The notes: generated by a model not told the origin, from the sequence alone. Counted from the first letter of the stretch, positions 14,380-23,361 are shown. The stretch is 36,038 bases of DNA from Caulobacteraceae bacterium (GCA_947475875.1 CANJME010000025.1:1-36038); one strand, 5' to 3'. Translations and numbers: made by a program.

Positions 14380-15738
14380 CTAGCGCGCTCCCGGCGCCCT
14401 CGCCCTGGGCCGCCAGATGTCGGCGCTGGTGTAAATGAGGCCCAGCCTTCCGTTGCGGGCGAATTCCAGCTCGCTCCTGAAGTAGTCGCGGGCGTAGCGT
14501 GTTTCCTGCCGCTCGCCGTTCTTGCCGAGACGGTAGAGGTGGATGCCGTGCTCGGTCTTGTCGAACATGGCCACGGTGATCGGACGGCCCTCGGCCTGCA
14601 GGGTCGCGAGCGCCACGGGCGTTTCGGGGCCCGCCCCTTGCGTATCGTCGGCGGCGATCAGCCATAACAGCGGCTGCTGCAGGCGGCGCAGGTTTCCCAC
14701 CGCGTCGACGTTCCAGGTGGTGCCCTCGTCCTGGGCCGGGCCGCCGATGCGTAGCTCGGCTTCGCTGTGCTTGACCATCTCGCCGGTGAATTCTCCGTTG
14801 AGGTCCTTGAACCACGGCTCGCCCCTGTACTTGGCGACCACGGTGTTGAAGGCCGGATAACCGTCGCGGAAACGGGATGCCATCACCGTCGCGGTGGCGT
14901 CGGTCACCTCGCGCGCCTTGGCCAGCACATCGGGCCCCCAGCCCTTGGCGCGCAGGTCCTGCATGGTTTCGGTCCGGTCTTCGACCAGGGGGGTGGCGGC
15001 AATGCCATAGCCGATGATCATGAAGTCGGCCGGGACCTTGGCGGCGGCCAGCGGCAGCACCCAGCCGCCCTGGCTGTTGGCCTCATATCCAAATCGGCTA
15101 CCGCGAGCGCCGGCCAGGCGCCGGGCCTCGGTCATGGCGGCGGCGAGGTCGCCGGCCAGCAGATTGAAGTCCTGTGTGTATTTGCCCCCCGATTGGCCGG
15201 TGCCGCGCTTGTCGAAGACAAAGACGCCGACGCCTTCGGCCGGATAGAGCCGCTGCTTGAAGTAGTTGACCAGGGCCGGGGTCTTCTCGCCGCCATGGCC
15301 GATGACCATGACCGGAACCGCACTTGATCCCCTCGGCAGCACCAGCCGCCCGACCAGGGTGATGCCGCCGCTGGTAAAACGGGTCTCGCGGACCTCGAGG
15401 GTTTCCATTCGCCCGGTCCGGCCGCTGAAGCGGACCTTGCCGTCAGCGCAGGCGCCGAACGAGACGGGGATGTGATCGATATCATTGGTCCAGCCATAGT
15501 GGCTGATCCACTGGCCGGCGGCGTCGGGCGCCAGCCAGCCTGTCCGCCCATCGAGGGTTCGCCAGCGCAGGTTCTTCTCGCCCTCCGGCGCGATGTCGAG
15601 AACGCCGCCGCCCGTCAGCCGGTAGGCCCCGACGTGGCAGTCGCGGCCTGTGGTTGCCGCCGCGCCGGCCGCGCCGCCGATGAAGGGGATGATGGCGACG
15701 CAGGCCGCAGCCGCGCTGATCTTGAGGATAGGGTGCAT
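14380..15738 (-). CDS. exported alpha/beta-hydrolase
   Basis: A 452-residue protein. The ATG at 15738 starts a signal peptide (MHPILKISAAAACVAIIPF, cut near AGA-AAT). The open frame continues upstream to 16146 but carries unrelated low-quality sequence. After an N-terminal beta-rich part (about 30-140) the hydrolase core begins: PVMVIGHGGEKTP (oxyanion HGG), FVFDKRGTGQSGGKY, and the nucleophile elbow GYEANSQGGWV with the Ser inside NSQGG. Next come LIAADDTQGAG (acid) and KTEHGIHLYR (catalytic His). This is the peptidase/esterase type seen in dienelactone-hydrolase-like and S9-like exported enzymes. The substrate is unknown. It follows the frameshifted membrane regulator at 15852-16309 on the same strand. 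Confidence 0.85.
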   Translation of the reverse strand: MHPILKISAAAACVAIIPFIGGAAGAAATTGRDCHVGAYRLTGGGVLDIAPEGEKNLRWRTLDGRTGWLAPDAAGQWISHYGWTNDIDHIPVSFGACADGKVRFSGRTGRMETLEVRETRFTSGGITLVGRLVLPRGSSAVPVMVIGHGGEKTPALVNYFKQRLYPAEGVGVFVFDKRGTGQSGGKYTQDFNLLAGDLAAAMTEARRLAGARGSRFGYEANSQGGWVLPLAAAKVPADFMIIGYGIAATPLVEDRTETMQDLRAKGWGPDVLAKAREVTDATATVMASRFRDGYPAFNTVVAKYRGEPWFKDLNGEFTGEMVKHSEAELRIGGPAQDEGTTWNVDAVGNLRRLQQPLLWLIAADDTQGAGPETPVALATLQAEGRPITVAMFDKTEHGIHLYRLGKNGERQETRYARDYFRSELEFARNGRLGLIYTSADIWRPRARAPGAR

Positions 15739-15851
15739 GGGATTTGTGTCTCCGTGGGCCAAGTGATGACCCACGCTTTCCGGCCCCGGCAGCCGGGCGC
15801 AATGGCCCGGCGCGAAATCGAACAAAACCGAAGAGTTGTCGGCGGAGGAGG

Positions 15852-16309
15852 CTAGTATCCGGTCCGCATCGACCAGATCACGCCCATGGCCGAGTCCAGG
15901 GTGAGATAGATCAGGACTACCAGGACTATCGCCGCACCCAGCGCCAGCGCGATCCTGCCCCAGGGCGCGGGCCGGTGAACGGGGCTCGCCGGCACCGGGC
16001 CGGCGGCGGTGATCAGGCGATAGCCGTTCTTCTGCACGGTTTCGATCAGGGGGTGTCACAGATATCCCGGGCCGCGCGCCGGGTTTCGCTGACCAGGCGG
16101 TTGAGCGCCGGCTCGCCGACCAGATAGTTGCCGGCCCACAGCTCATTGATCAGATCTTCGCGGCTGACCGTTGATCCCGGCTGGCGGAGCAGGGCCTGCA
16201 GCAGGCGGCAGGCGAGCGGCGAAAGCTCGGTTTCACCCTGACGGCCGCGGATAACGCGCCGCGCCGCATCGAACTCGCAGTTCGCGGACAGCACCTGTTT
16301 GTCGGACAT
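15852..16309 (-). pseudogene. winged-helix/transmembrane regulator interrupted by a one-base frameshift
   Basis: The first part (from ATG 16309, MSDKQVLSANCEF) is a winged-helix domain: LSPLACRLLQALLRQPGSTV, SREDLINELWAG, LNRLVSETRRAARD. It stops at a TGA (16046-16048) right after DICDTP. Shifting by one base at the G-run 16049-16053 (five C on the coding strand; six would restore frame) gives LIETVQKNGYRLITAAG. That is exactly the expected wing of this domain, followed by a linker, one hydrophobic span (IALALGAAIVLVVLIYLTL) and a short tail ending at 15852. The rejoined product is about 152 residues, a small ToxR-like protein. The break may be a true mutation, a sequencing error in a homopolymer, or slippage; a recent event is likely because the downstream frame is intact. 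Confidence 0.8.
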
Positions 16310-16403
16310 GGAAGGCTCCGTCATCTCGCGGGGAATAGTCAGTCCCGCGTGCGGGTGATGCAAGGCCCGCGGCCACAAGCGAAGCTAAGCGAAGATATCT
16401 CCG

Positions 16404-17939
16404 CTAGTGCCCGCCGCCGCCCATTTGCCCTCGCGTCTGCGGTTTGGGGGCCATCCACACGGCCACGCCGGCCAGCGCCATGGAGATGGCGACGAAGAAG
16501 AACATGTGGTTGGTCGACAGCATCACCGCCTGGTTCTGCACCATGGCTTCGAGTATCGGCTTGCTGGCCCTCGGCCCCAGGGCCTGCGGGTGCAAATCGC
16601 CCACCAGGCCGACGCGAGCGACGATGGCGGAATGTTCCCAGTAGGAGGTCATGATCGAGGCGCTGATGGCGCCCGCCATGGTGCGGATAAAGGTGATCAT
16701 CGCCGCCCCGTTGGCCAGGTCCCGGATCGCCAGGGTTCCCAGCGCCACGGTCATCATCGGCAGGAAGAACAGCGGCATGAAGGCGCCCTGCATCATCTGG
16801 GGAAGGGCCAATTGCATAAAGCTCATGCCCGGCGTGAAAAAGGCGCGCGTCATCAGGGTGGTGCAGATGCCCGCGAGGCCAATGCTGATCAGCACGCGCG
16901 GATCGATTCGGGTCATCAACCGCCCGATGATCGGGGCCGCCACGATGGCCAGCATGCCGTTGAAGGCCATCACATTGCCGGCCGCTGTCGCCGTATAGCC
17001 CTGGTTGGTTTGCAGCCACAGCGGCACCAGCACGACCGACCCGAAATAGACGCCGAACACCAGAGACATGGTGGCGGCCGCAACGCTGAGCGACAGGTTT
17101 TTGAAGATCTTCAGGTCGACGATCGGATGCTCGTCGGTCCATTCCCAGATGCAGAAGGCGATGAAGCCGATGATGGTGGCTATCAGGAGAGCGACGATCA
17201 GCGGCGAGGCGAACCAGTCGTGGGTCTTGCCGATATCCAGCATGGTCTGCAACGCGCCGACCCAGGCAATCAGCAGGATCAGACCGATGAAGTCGACCCG
17301 GGTGGGCGCGGCTTTCGTCTCATAGGGCGCCAATAGGCGCCAGCCGACCAGCACCGATACCGCCGCCACGGGCACATTGATAAAAAAGGCCCACGGCCAG
17401 CCGATATTGTCGGCGATCCAGCCGCCGAGCAGGGGGCCGACCAGGGGGGCGATAATCACCGTCATGGTCCATAAAGCCGTGGCCATGGCTCGTTGGGCGG
17501 GGGTGACAATGCGCATCAGCAGGGCCTGCGACAGCGGCATCATCGGTCCGGCCGCCAGGCCCTGCAGGACGCGGAAAAAGATCAGGCCTTCCAGGCTGGT
17601 CGCCAGGCCGCACAGCGCCGAACAGATGCCGAAGCCGGCCATGGAGACGAAGAACACCTTCACCGTCCCGAACCGGGCGGCCAGCCAGCCGGTCAGCGGA
17701 ATGGTGATCGCCTCGGCCACGGCGAAAAAAGTGATGACCGAGGTGCCTTCGTTGGGCGAGGCGGCCAGCGAGCCGGCCACATGCGGCAGGGCGACATTGA
17801 CGATGGTGGTGTCCAGCACAGCCATGAAGTTGGCCATCGACAGGAAGAACCCGGCCAGCACCAGGATGATGCCGGTCATCCGCACCGGCTCGCTGAGCGG
17901 CTGCGCCTCCTGGCTCGCTGGCGCGGCCGCCTCGGTCAT
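16404..17939 (-). CDS. emrB: EmrB-type DHA2 multidrug efflux transporter (MFS, 14 TM)
   Basis: A 511-residue inner-membrane protein with about 14 hydrophobic spans. MFS marks are visible: MAVLDTTIVNVALPHVAGSL in the first helix region, GWLAARFGTVKVF in the loop 2-3 motif, LIFFRVLQGLAAGPMMPLSQ, and the motif-C stretch ALWTMTVIIAPLVGPLLGGW. It exports hydrophobic drugs or toxins by proton antiport through a complex with EmrA and an outer-membrane channel. Its start overlaps the EmrA stop by 4 bp (ATGA), showing translational coupling. The C-terminus ends QMGGGGH. Substrate unknown. Confidence 0.95.
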   Translation of the reverse strand: MTEAAAPASQEAQPLSEPVRMTGIILVLAGFFLSMANFMAVLDTTIVNVALPHVAGSLAASPNEGTSVITFFAVAEAITIPLTGWLAARFGTVKVFFVSMAGFGICSALCGLATSLEGLIFFRVLQGLAAGPMMPLSQALLMRIVTPAQRAMATALWTMTVIIAPLVGPLLGGWIADNIGWPWAFFINVPVAAVSVLVGWRLLAPYETKAAPTRVDFIGLILLIAWVGALQTMLDIGKTHDWFASPLIVALLIATIIGFIAFCIWEWTDEHPIVDLKIFKNLSLSVAAATMSLVFGVYFGSVVLVPLWLQTNQGYTATAAGNVMAFNGMLAIVAAPIIGRLMTRIDPRVLISIGLAGICTTLMTRAFFTPGMSFMQLALPQMMQGAFMPLFFLPMMTVALGTLAIRDLANGAAMITFIRTMAGAISASIMTSYWEHSAIVARVGLVGDLHPQALGPRASKPILEAMVQNQAVMLSTNHMFFFVAISMALAGVAVWMAPKPQTRGQMGGGGH

Positions 17940-19093
17940 TTCGCCGGCGCGGCCTTGGGGCCGACCTCAATGCGGGCCGACATGGAAAGGCCGACCCGCA
18001 AGGGGTGTGCTGCCAATTCTCTTGGATCCAGCGCGACGCGCACCGGCACCCGCTGCACAACCTTGATCCAGTTGCCGGTGGCGTTCTGGGCCGGGATGGC
18101 GGCGAAAGCAGCCCCGGTGCCGCCGCCGATGCCGATCACCGTGCCGTGGAAGACGACGTCCTTGCCGTAAAGGTCGGAAACCAGTTCGGCCTTCTGGCCG
18201 ACGCGCACGCGGCGCAGCTGAGCTTCCTTGAAGTTGGCGTCGGCGAAGGCGTCCTGCACCGGCACGATGGTCATGAGCAACGTTCCGGCCTGAATGCGCT
18301 GGCCGATCTGGGCCTTGTTGCCCGCGATCACGCCGTCGATGGGGGATTTCAGCGTTGTGTAGTGCAGATTGATGCGCATGCCTTCGAGGTTGGTGCGGGC
18401 CAGCGCGACCTCGGGATTGCTCTCAACGCTGGGGCCGCTGAGGGCTTTTTGCTGCGCGAGATTGGCTTCGGCGGCGCGTTTGCTGGCGGCGGCTTGATCG
18501 ATCATGCCCTGGGCGGTGCGCAAGTTGGCCTGGGCTGTGCGGACAGCGGACTGGGCGGTCGTGACTTCCTCGGCCGATACGGCGCCTGATCCGGCCAGCG
18601 ACTGGCGGCGCGCCAGGTCGGCCTGGGCGCGGTCTAGGTCGCTCTGGGCGCGCTCGAGGCCGCTGCGGGCCGAGGCGATTTCGGCGTCGCGAGCCTGAAT
18701 CTGGGCGGCGGCCGACAGGTCGGCGGCATGATAGCCCTGCACGCGCGAGACGGCCTGGCGGTATTCGGCCTCGGCCTTTTGCAGCAGGAGGTTGGGCACC
18801 AGCGGGTCGAGATTGACCAGCACGTCGCCGCGCTTGACCTCCTGGGTCTCGTGGATCGGCACGCTCAGGATCGTGCCATCGATCTGCGGGGTGATCAGGG
18901 CCAGTGAGGCGCCGACATAGGCGTTGTCGGTCGAGACCACATGGTTGCCGACGATCACTCGCCAGAGGTACCAGCCGCCGGCGCCCACGAGGACGATGAA
19001 GGCGAGCACGAGGAATCCGCCGGTCCGCTGGCGGCGCCGTTTGGCGGCGTCGTCGGGCGAAACGGGACTGGTGGGAGAGGCGGGTGCGGACAT
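17936..19093 (-). CDS. emrA: EmrA-type HlyD-family membrane-fusion protein
   Basis: A 385-residue periplasmic adaptor with one N-terminal membrane helix (about 25-47). The biotinyl-lipoyl-like domain reads VSTDNAYVGASLALITPQID then GDVLVNLDP. A long coiled-coil hairpin (about 100-220, Ala/Gln/Arg-rich) follows, and then the second lipoyl half with LKSPIDGVIAGNKAQIGQRI. The beta-barrel part includes DAFADANFKEAQLRRVRVGQ. It bridges EmrB and the outer-membrane channel. It lies 12 bp after the channel gene and overlaps emrB by 4 bp, so the order on the transcript is channel, emrA, emrB. Confidence 0.95.
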   Translation of the reverse strand: MSAPASPTSPVSPDDAAKRRRQRTGGFLVLAFIVLVGAGGWYLWRVIVGNHVVSTDNAYVGASLALITPQIDGTILSVPIHETQEVKRGDVLVNLDPLVPNLLLQKAEAEYRQAVSRVQGYHAADLSAAAQIQARDAEIASARSGLERAQSDLDRAQADLARRQSLAGSGAVSAEEVTTAQSAVRTAQANLRTAQGMIDQAAASKRAAEANLAQQKALSGPSVESNPEVALARTNLEGMRINLHYTTLKSPIDGVIAGNKAQIGQRIQAGTLLMTIVPVQDAFADANFKEAQLRRVRVGQKAELVSDLYGKDVVFHGTVIGIGGGTGAAFAAIPAQNATGNWIKVVQRVPVRVALDPRELAAHPLRVGLSMSARIEVGPKAAPAK

Positions 19094-19105
19094 GGGAAAC
19101 CTTGA

Positions 19106-20548
19106 TCAGGAAGGCGTGTGATAGCCGCCCCCGAGGGCGCGGATCAGGGCGATGTCGATATTGAAGGCGCCGGCTTCCAGGTCCGCTACGCGCCGCCGGG
19201 CGACGATCAGCTTGTCCTGGGCGTCCAGCACCACGAAATAGCGTTCCAGCCCGGCGCGATAGCGCTGGTCGGCGAGGCTTCGCGCCTCCTCGCGGGCGCG
19301 CACTTCGACGCGGGCCTGGGTCAGTTCGTCATCCAGCGACCGGCTCTGGGCAAGGGCGTCGGCCACTTCGCGAAAGGCCTGGACGATGGTCTGCTGATAG
19401 ACGGCGGCGGCTTCCAGATAGGCTGCGCGGCTGGCCCGGTAGCTGGCCTCATGGGCGCCGGCGTCGAATACCGGCAGGCTGATGGCGGGGCCAACCGAGC
19501 CGAATTGGGAATCGCCCTGGGCCAGAAGGCTGATCGGCAGCGACTGCAGGCCGTAGACGGCCGCGAGATTGACGTTGGGATAAAAGTCGGCGCGGGCCCG
19601 GTCTTCGCGCGAGGCGGCGGCTTGCGCGCGCGCGCGGGCGGCGGCGACATCGGGGCGGCGGCCGACCAGATCGGCCGGCAGCACTTGCGGCGCGGCGAAG
19701 CGCTTGATCCCGGGGGCGGGCCGCTCGATTTCGAGGCCCCGGTCGGGACCCCGGCCGGTGAGGGCGGCGAGCTGGTTGTTCAGAAGGAAGATGCGACCCT
19801 CGGCCTGGGCGAGATCGGCCCGCGAGGCGGCAAGATCAGCCTCGGCGCGGGCGGCAGGCTGGCGGGATTCGAGACCCTGGCGGAAGCGCTGCTGCTGCAA
19901 TGTTGCGCTTTGGCTACGCTCGATGATCGCGTCACCGACCGCGTCGCGGTCGGCGTAGAGTTGGGCGAGGGTGGCGTAGGCGCCCGCGACGGCGGTCGAC
20001 AAGGTGAGGCGCGCGGCCGCCGCATCGGCGCGTGCGGCGTCGGCCGTCGAGGTGGCGGCGGCCAGGGCGGCGCTGTTGCGACCGAAGAAATCGAGCTCGT
20101 AATTGAGGCTGGCCGAAACCCGGGCCTCGTCATGCCAGCCTTGGGGCAAGAAGGCCTTGAAGGCCGGGGGGAAACCGTTGTTCAGGCTCTGGCGCACCTC
20201 CTGGACTGCGCCGCCCACCTCCACAGTGGGGCGGTCGGCCCCGGCCTGGCGGCTGACTGCTGCGTCGGCCTGGGCGATGCGCGCCGCAGCGATGGCGAGC
20301 GAGGGTGAGCGGGCCAGCGCCTCGTCGATCAGACGGTTCAATTGCGGATCGCCAAACGCGCGCCACCAATCCTCTTCCAGGGCCACGGAAGGCGAGCCCG
20401 CGTCTGCGAATGTGCGCGCCGCGGCCACCGTTTCGCCGGCGCCGAGGTCCGGGCGCGCGCCGATATCCGGCGCGGCGCAGCCGGCCAGGACCGCGTTCAG
20501 CGCGAGCGCGCTGGCCAGACGTCCCGGCGAGACGGGGGATGACGGCAT
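19106..20548 (-). CDS. NodT/OprM-type outer-membrane efflux lipoprotein
   Basis: A 480-residue protein. The ATG at 20548 gives a lipoprotein signal with lipobox LAGC (MPSSPVSPGRLASALALNAV, then LAGCAAP); the frame is open to 20629 without support. The two-repeat TolC-like body is clear: DWWRAFGDPQLNRLIDEAL, the LNYELDFFGRN strand, VLPADLVGRRPDVAAARA (family hallmark), and the second-half strands LPISLLAQGDSQFGSVGPAI and LPVFDAG. It forms the trimeric exit duct for the Emr pump. First gene of the operon, facing the TetR gene across 100 bp that hold ACCGTACGGT. Confidence 0.93.
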   Translation of the reverse strand: MPSSPVSPGRLASALALNAVLAGCAAPDIGARPDLGAGETVAAARTFADAGSPSVALEEDWWRAFGDPQLNRLIDEALARSPSLAIAAARIAQADAAVSRQAGADRPTVEVGGAVQEVRQSLNNGFPPAFKAFLPQGWHDEARVSASLNYELDFFGRNSAALAAATSTADAARADAAAARLTLSTAVAGAYATLAQLYADRDAVGDAIIERSQSATLQQQRFRQGLESRQPAARAEADLAASRADLAQAEGRIFLLNNQLAALTGRGPDRGLEIERPAPGIKRFAAPQVLPADLVGRRPDVAAARARAQAAASREDRARADFYPNVNLAAVYGLQSLPISLLAQGDSQFGSVGPAISLPVFDAGAHEASYRASRAAYLEAAAVYQQTIVQAFREVADALAQSRSLDDELTQARVEVRAREEARSLADQRYRAGLERYFVVLDAQDKLIVARRRVADLEAGAFNIDIALIRALGGGYHTPS

Positions 20549-20581
20549 GCTTGGACTGTGCCTCGACAGGTCGATAAAAAA

Positions 20582-20596
20582 ACCGTACGGTACGGT
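20582..20596. promoter_or_regulatory. TetR-type operator candidate
   Basis: ACCGTACGGT (20582-20591), a perfect 10-bp palindrome, is followed by another ACGGT half-site (20592-20596). It lies 34 bp upstream of the efflux operon start (20548) and 53 bp upstream of the divergent tetR-type gene (20649). The position suits joint repression of pump and regulator. Confidence 0.6.
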
Positions 20597-20648
20597 CAGA
20601 TAACTAATCCACGCCCGCTGGGGGCGCAACTTCTATTTCAGATTCGGC

Positions 20649-21266
20649 ATGGTTCAGAGAGTCGCAACTCAACGCCAGCAAATGCGTCGCGAGACGATCC
20701 TGGAGATCGCCCGCGACATGTTCTTCACCGAAGGCTACGCGGCCGTTTCAATGTCGGCCATCGCCGCGCGGCTGGGGGGCTCGAAGGGCACGCTCTACAA
20801 CTACTTTGCCTCCAAGGAAGAGCTGTTCAGCGCGGTTATGACGCAGCATTTCGATCGCGTTGGCGCGCTGATGCGCAGCCTCGCGGTAGAGTCTGGCGAC
20901 ATGGCCGAACGGTTGCGGGTCTTTGGCTTCAAGTTCCTCAACCTAATCCTGTCGGATGACTACCTGCGCCTCTATCGGCTGGTCACCGCCGAGGCGGCGC
21001 GCTTTCCCGAGATTGGCGGCGCTTTCCAGGGCAAGGGCATGATGGCCCACAAACAGGCCCTGGCCGACTTCTTTGAAAGCCAGATGACGGCAGGGGTTCT
21101 GCGTCGCGCTGATCCGGCACTGGCCGCGCGCCAGTTCCTCGACCTGTGCCGCTCGGACCTGCAGCGCCAGCGGGTCTGGAACATCATCCCGGCGGCAAGC
21201 GAAGCCGAGCTGCGGGCTCAGGCCGCCCAGGCCACCGAAGCGGTCATGACCCTCTACGCACCTTAG
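20649..21266 (+). CDS. TetR/AcrR-family repressor, likely of the divergent efflux operon
   Basis: A 205-residue protein. The N-terminal DNA-binding helix-turn-helix is textbook: ILEIARDMFFTEGYAAVSMS, then IAARLGGSKGTLYNYFASKE (about residues 33-57). The C-terminal ligand domain resembles the AcrR C-terminal type (LIRLVTAEAARFPE-like stretch: YRLVTAEAARFPEIGGAFQG). It is divergently placed from the OMF-emrA-emrB operon, with a palindrome between them, the standard layout for local repression released by a pump substrate. Direct evidence for that target is positional only. Confidence 0.9.
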   Translation: MVQRVATQRQQMRRETILEIARDMFFTEGYAAVSMSAIAARLGGSKGTLYNYFASKEELFSAVMTQHFDRVGALMRSLAVESGDMAERLRVFGFKFLNLILSDDYLRLYRLVTAEAARFPEIGGAFQGKGMMAHKQALADFFESQMTAGVLRRADPALAARQFLDLCRSDLQRQRVWNIIPAASEAELRAQAAQATEAVMTLYAP

Positions 21267-21298
21267 TGTAGGGTAGCCGAAACGGGAGGCGACCCATC

Positions 21299-21493
21299 AT
21301 GACCATACTGCGAGTCCTGGCGACGATTTTTGCAGGGCCCATGCTCCTGATCGGCATCATCTGGGTGCTGCAGGGTGTCAACATCCTGCCCGGCAGCTTC
21401 ATGACCGGCCACATCATCTGGGCCATCTATGGCGCGCCGCTCGCCCTGGTCGGCGCGGTGCTGGTCTGGTGGGTCAACCGCAAGCGCGGCTAG
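21299..21493 (+). CDS. small two-helix membrane protein
   Basis: A 64-residue protein with a GGGAGGCGACC ribosome region before the ATG at 21299. Two hydrophobic spans (about 5-28 and 38-58) are joined by NILPGSFMTGH, with a Trp-rich second helix ending WWVNRKRG. Similar short inner-membrane proteins are common in alphaproteobacteria and have no known function. It sits between the TetR gene and the glycosyltransferase gene, same strand, 13 bp before the latter's start, so it may be read with it. Confidence 0.7.
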   Translation: MTILRVLATIFAGPMLLIGIIWVLQGVNILPGSFMTGHIIWAIYGAPLALVGAVLVWWVNRKRG

Positions 21494-21506
21494 ATCAGAG
21501 GCCGGT

Positions 21507-22898
21507 TTGAACGTCCTTTTCCTGACCTTTACCCACCCGGGCTACATGCCGCCGCTGGTGCTGTCCGACCGGCAGATCACCGCCGGGCCGGGTTATGAAA
21601 CCACTCGTGTCGACGGGCGGGTGGCGTCGCTGAACGTGCCTCTGGGGCCGTTCGATCTACCGCCGGTCATTGCCGCCCTCCCGGACGATCAGAAACCTGA
21701 GCTGGTCGTGGTCCAGATGGATTCCTACGAGAACTTCAAGCCGCTGGGCCTCTCGGCCGTTCGGGCCCCAAAGCTGTTGCTGATCGCCGACACCCATCAT
21801 GGCGATGGCGCTCTCGCCAAGATGCTCGACTATGCGCGATCCCAGCCGTTCGACCGCGTCGCCCTGATCCACGACCCGCACCATCTGCACTGGTTCGCCG
21901 AGGCGGGTATCAAGGACGTTCGTTACCTGCCCAACATCAATGTCCGGGACTTTGAGGCGCCTTTTTCCGAGACCCGGAGCCGCAGGATCGACTTTGTCGG
22001 GCAGCTCAGCGCCAACCATCCGCGGCGCCGATATCTGATCGAAGTGATGCGGTCGGCGGGCCTGCCCATTCGCGCCGGCAAGGCGTCCGCGGCCATAGCG
22101 GCCGGAATTTATGGGAAATCCCAGATCACCTTCAACTGCAGCCTCAACGGCGATCTCAACATGAGAGTTTTCGAGGTGCTGGGCGCCGGCGGATTTCTGG
22201 TCACCGACCGCTTGTCGCCCCAGGCTGGGCTGGAGACGTTCTTCAAGGCCGGCGAGCACTATGTCGACTACGAAGGCGAGGCGGACCTTCTGGAAAAGCT
22301 CGCCTACTATCTCGCCCGGCCTGAGGAGTGCCTGAAGATCGCCCGGGCCGGACAGCAGGCGTACCTGGCCGCCCACACGCCGGATCATCGCCGGCGCGAG
22401 GTGCTGGCGCACGCCGGCGGCGCGCCGGTTCCGCCGTTCCATGACCGGCGGGCGAATCCGGACCTGCCGGGGTTCGGTCTGAACCTGTTCGAACGGGTGC
22501 GCCTATACGAGATGTTCCAGACCCTGTGTCTTGAGCGCCAGAAGCTGGTGGTGGTGGTCGACGAGACCGCCGGCGCGAGAATTGCGTCCGATCTTGCTGA
22601 TCTGCGGCCTATCGAACTTCATGTGCGGGTCGCCCCTGAACGATCGGCAGCGATGGCCGCCGCGCTCGCCGACCTTGGCGTGGCTGGTCAGGTCAGGCTG
22701 GCGAGCCAGCCGCCGCCGGGCTGGAACTTCATGGTCCGGGACGTCCGGTCACCCGAGGCCATAGAGGGCGGCGATCGGCGGGCGGTTCTGGCGCTGGTCG
22801 GCGCCGGGGCGATGCAGGCGCTCGACCGGATCCGCCTGTCCACAGCCGGGTTCGCCCCGATCGGCGGTCGCGACTGGCTGTTCGGACGGAAGGCCTAG
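21507..22898 (+). CDS. CgeB-like glycosyltransferase (GT-B fold, group 1 type)
   Basis: A 463-residue protein. The likely start is the TTG at 21507 (LNVLFLTFTHPG) with CAGAGG upstream; the open frame extends back to 21429 but overlaps the small membrane gene. The N-terminal half has Rossmann-like strands (LLLIADTHHGDG, VALIHDPHHLHWFAEAGIKD). The C-terminal half is the Glyco_trans_1_2/CgeB type: RIDFVGQLSANHPRRRY, LNMRVFEVLGAGGFLVTDRL, then FFKAGEHYVDYEG and the periodic AYYLARPEECLKIARAGQQA. A trailing domain (about 340-463) ends GGRDWLFGRK. It should transfer a sugar from a nucleotide donor; donor and acceptor are unknown. Its stop is 1 bp from the convergent trmO stop. Confidence 0.8.
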   Translation: MNVLFLTFTHPGYMPPLVLSDRQITAGPGYETTRVDGRVASLNVPLGPFDLPPVIAALPDDQKPELVVVQMDSYENFKPLGLSAVRAPKLLLIADTHHGDGALAKMLDYARSQPFDRVALIHDPHHLHWFAEAGIKDVRYLPNINVRDFEAPFSETRSRRIDFVGQLSANHPRRRYLIEVMRSAGLPIRAGKASAAIAAGIYGKSQITFNCSLNGDLNMRVFEVLGAGGFLVTDRLSPQAGLETFFKAGEHYVDYEGEADLLEKLAYYLARPEECLKIARAGQQAYLAAHTPDHRRREVLAHAGGAPVPPFHDRRANPDLPGFGLNLFERVRLYEMFQTLCLERQKLVVVVDETAGARIASDLADLRPIELHVRVAPERSAAMAAALADLGVAGQVRLASQPPPGWNFMVRDVRSPEAIEGGDRRAVLALVGAGAMQALDRIRLSTAGFAPIGGRDWLFGRKA

Positions 22899-22899
22899 C

Positions 22900-23361
22900 T
22901 TACCAGTAGTCCTGCATGATCTCGCCGGCCCAGGCCGGTTCGCGCACTTCGCCGCGCGGCAGGAAGCCTTTCAGGACCGGCTTGATGTCGAGGACGGGGG
23001 TGCCGTCGATGGCGTCGAGGCCCTCGACCTCCACGTTCAGGCCGTCGACCGAGATGATGCGGCAGACGCAGACGCCCAGGCGGTTGGGCCGGTTCCTGCC
23101 GCGCTGCCCGAAGATGCCCACCAGCGGCCAGTCCATGTTGCCGCGCGGGTGGCGCGCGCCGGTGACGATCTCGGCTTCGCCCACCCGGTCAAACACGAAG
23201 ATTACCTCGGCGTGGGAAAAGTCCGAGAGGCCGAACAGGGCCTCGGGCTGGAACCGCGCGGGATCGAGCGCCAGGGTGGTCCGGCTCTTTCCCCAGTCAT
23301 CGTCGATGGGCTGGTCGCGCCCGCCTCGAACCTGACCAATCGCCGTCAAAGTGAAGTCCAT
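22900..23361 (-). CDS. trmO: tRNA (N6-threonylcarbamoyladenosine37-N6)-methyltransferase TrmO family
   Basis: A 153-residue protein with the UPF0066/TrmO hallmark IFGQRGRNRPNRLGVCV (about 83-99) and the second block DAIDGTPVLDIKPVL (about 117-130). FSHAEVIFVFDRV is the early core strand. Family members methylate t6A at position 37 of threonine tRNAs, using S-adenosylmethionine, to aid decoding. The protein is shorter than E. coli TrmO and lacks its C-terminal domain, as in many archaeal and alphaproteobacterial relatives, so the substrate could differ. It is divergent from mobA by 49 bp. Confidence 0.88.
   Translation of the reverse strand: MDFTLTAIGQVRGGRDQPIDDDWGKSRTTLALDPARFQPEALFGLSDFSHAEVIFVFDRVGEAEIVTGARHPRGNMDWPLVGIFGQRGRNRPNRLGVCVCRIISVDGLNVEVEGLDAIDGTPVLDIKPVLKGFLPRGEVREPAWAGEIMQDYW

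Noticed and set aside
15739-16146. N-terminal extension of the hydrolase frame up to 16146
   Set aside because: The signal peptide starts at 15738; the extension is Arg/Pro-rich and lies antisense-like across the frameshifted regulator in the wrong frame.
21429-21506. upstream extension of the glycosyltransferase frame
   Set aside because: It overlaps the small membrane protein in another frame and reads as Arg/Ser/Ala shadow; the TTG at 21507 gives a proper hydrophobic first strand.
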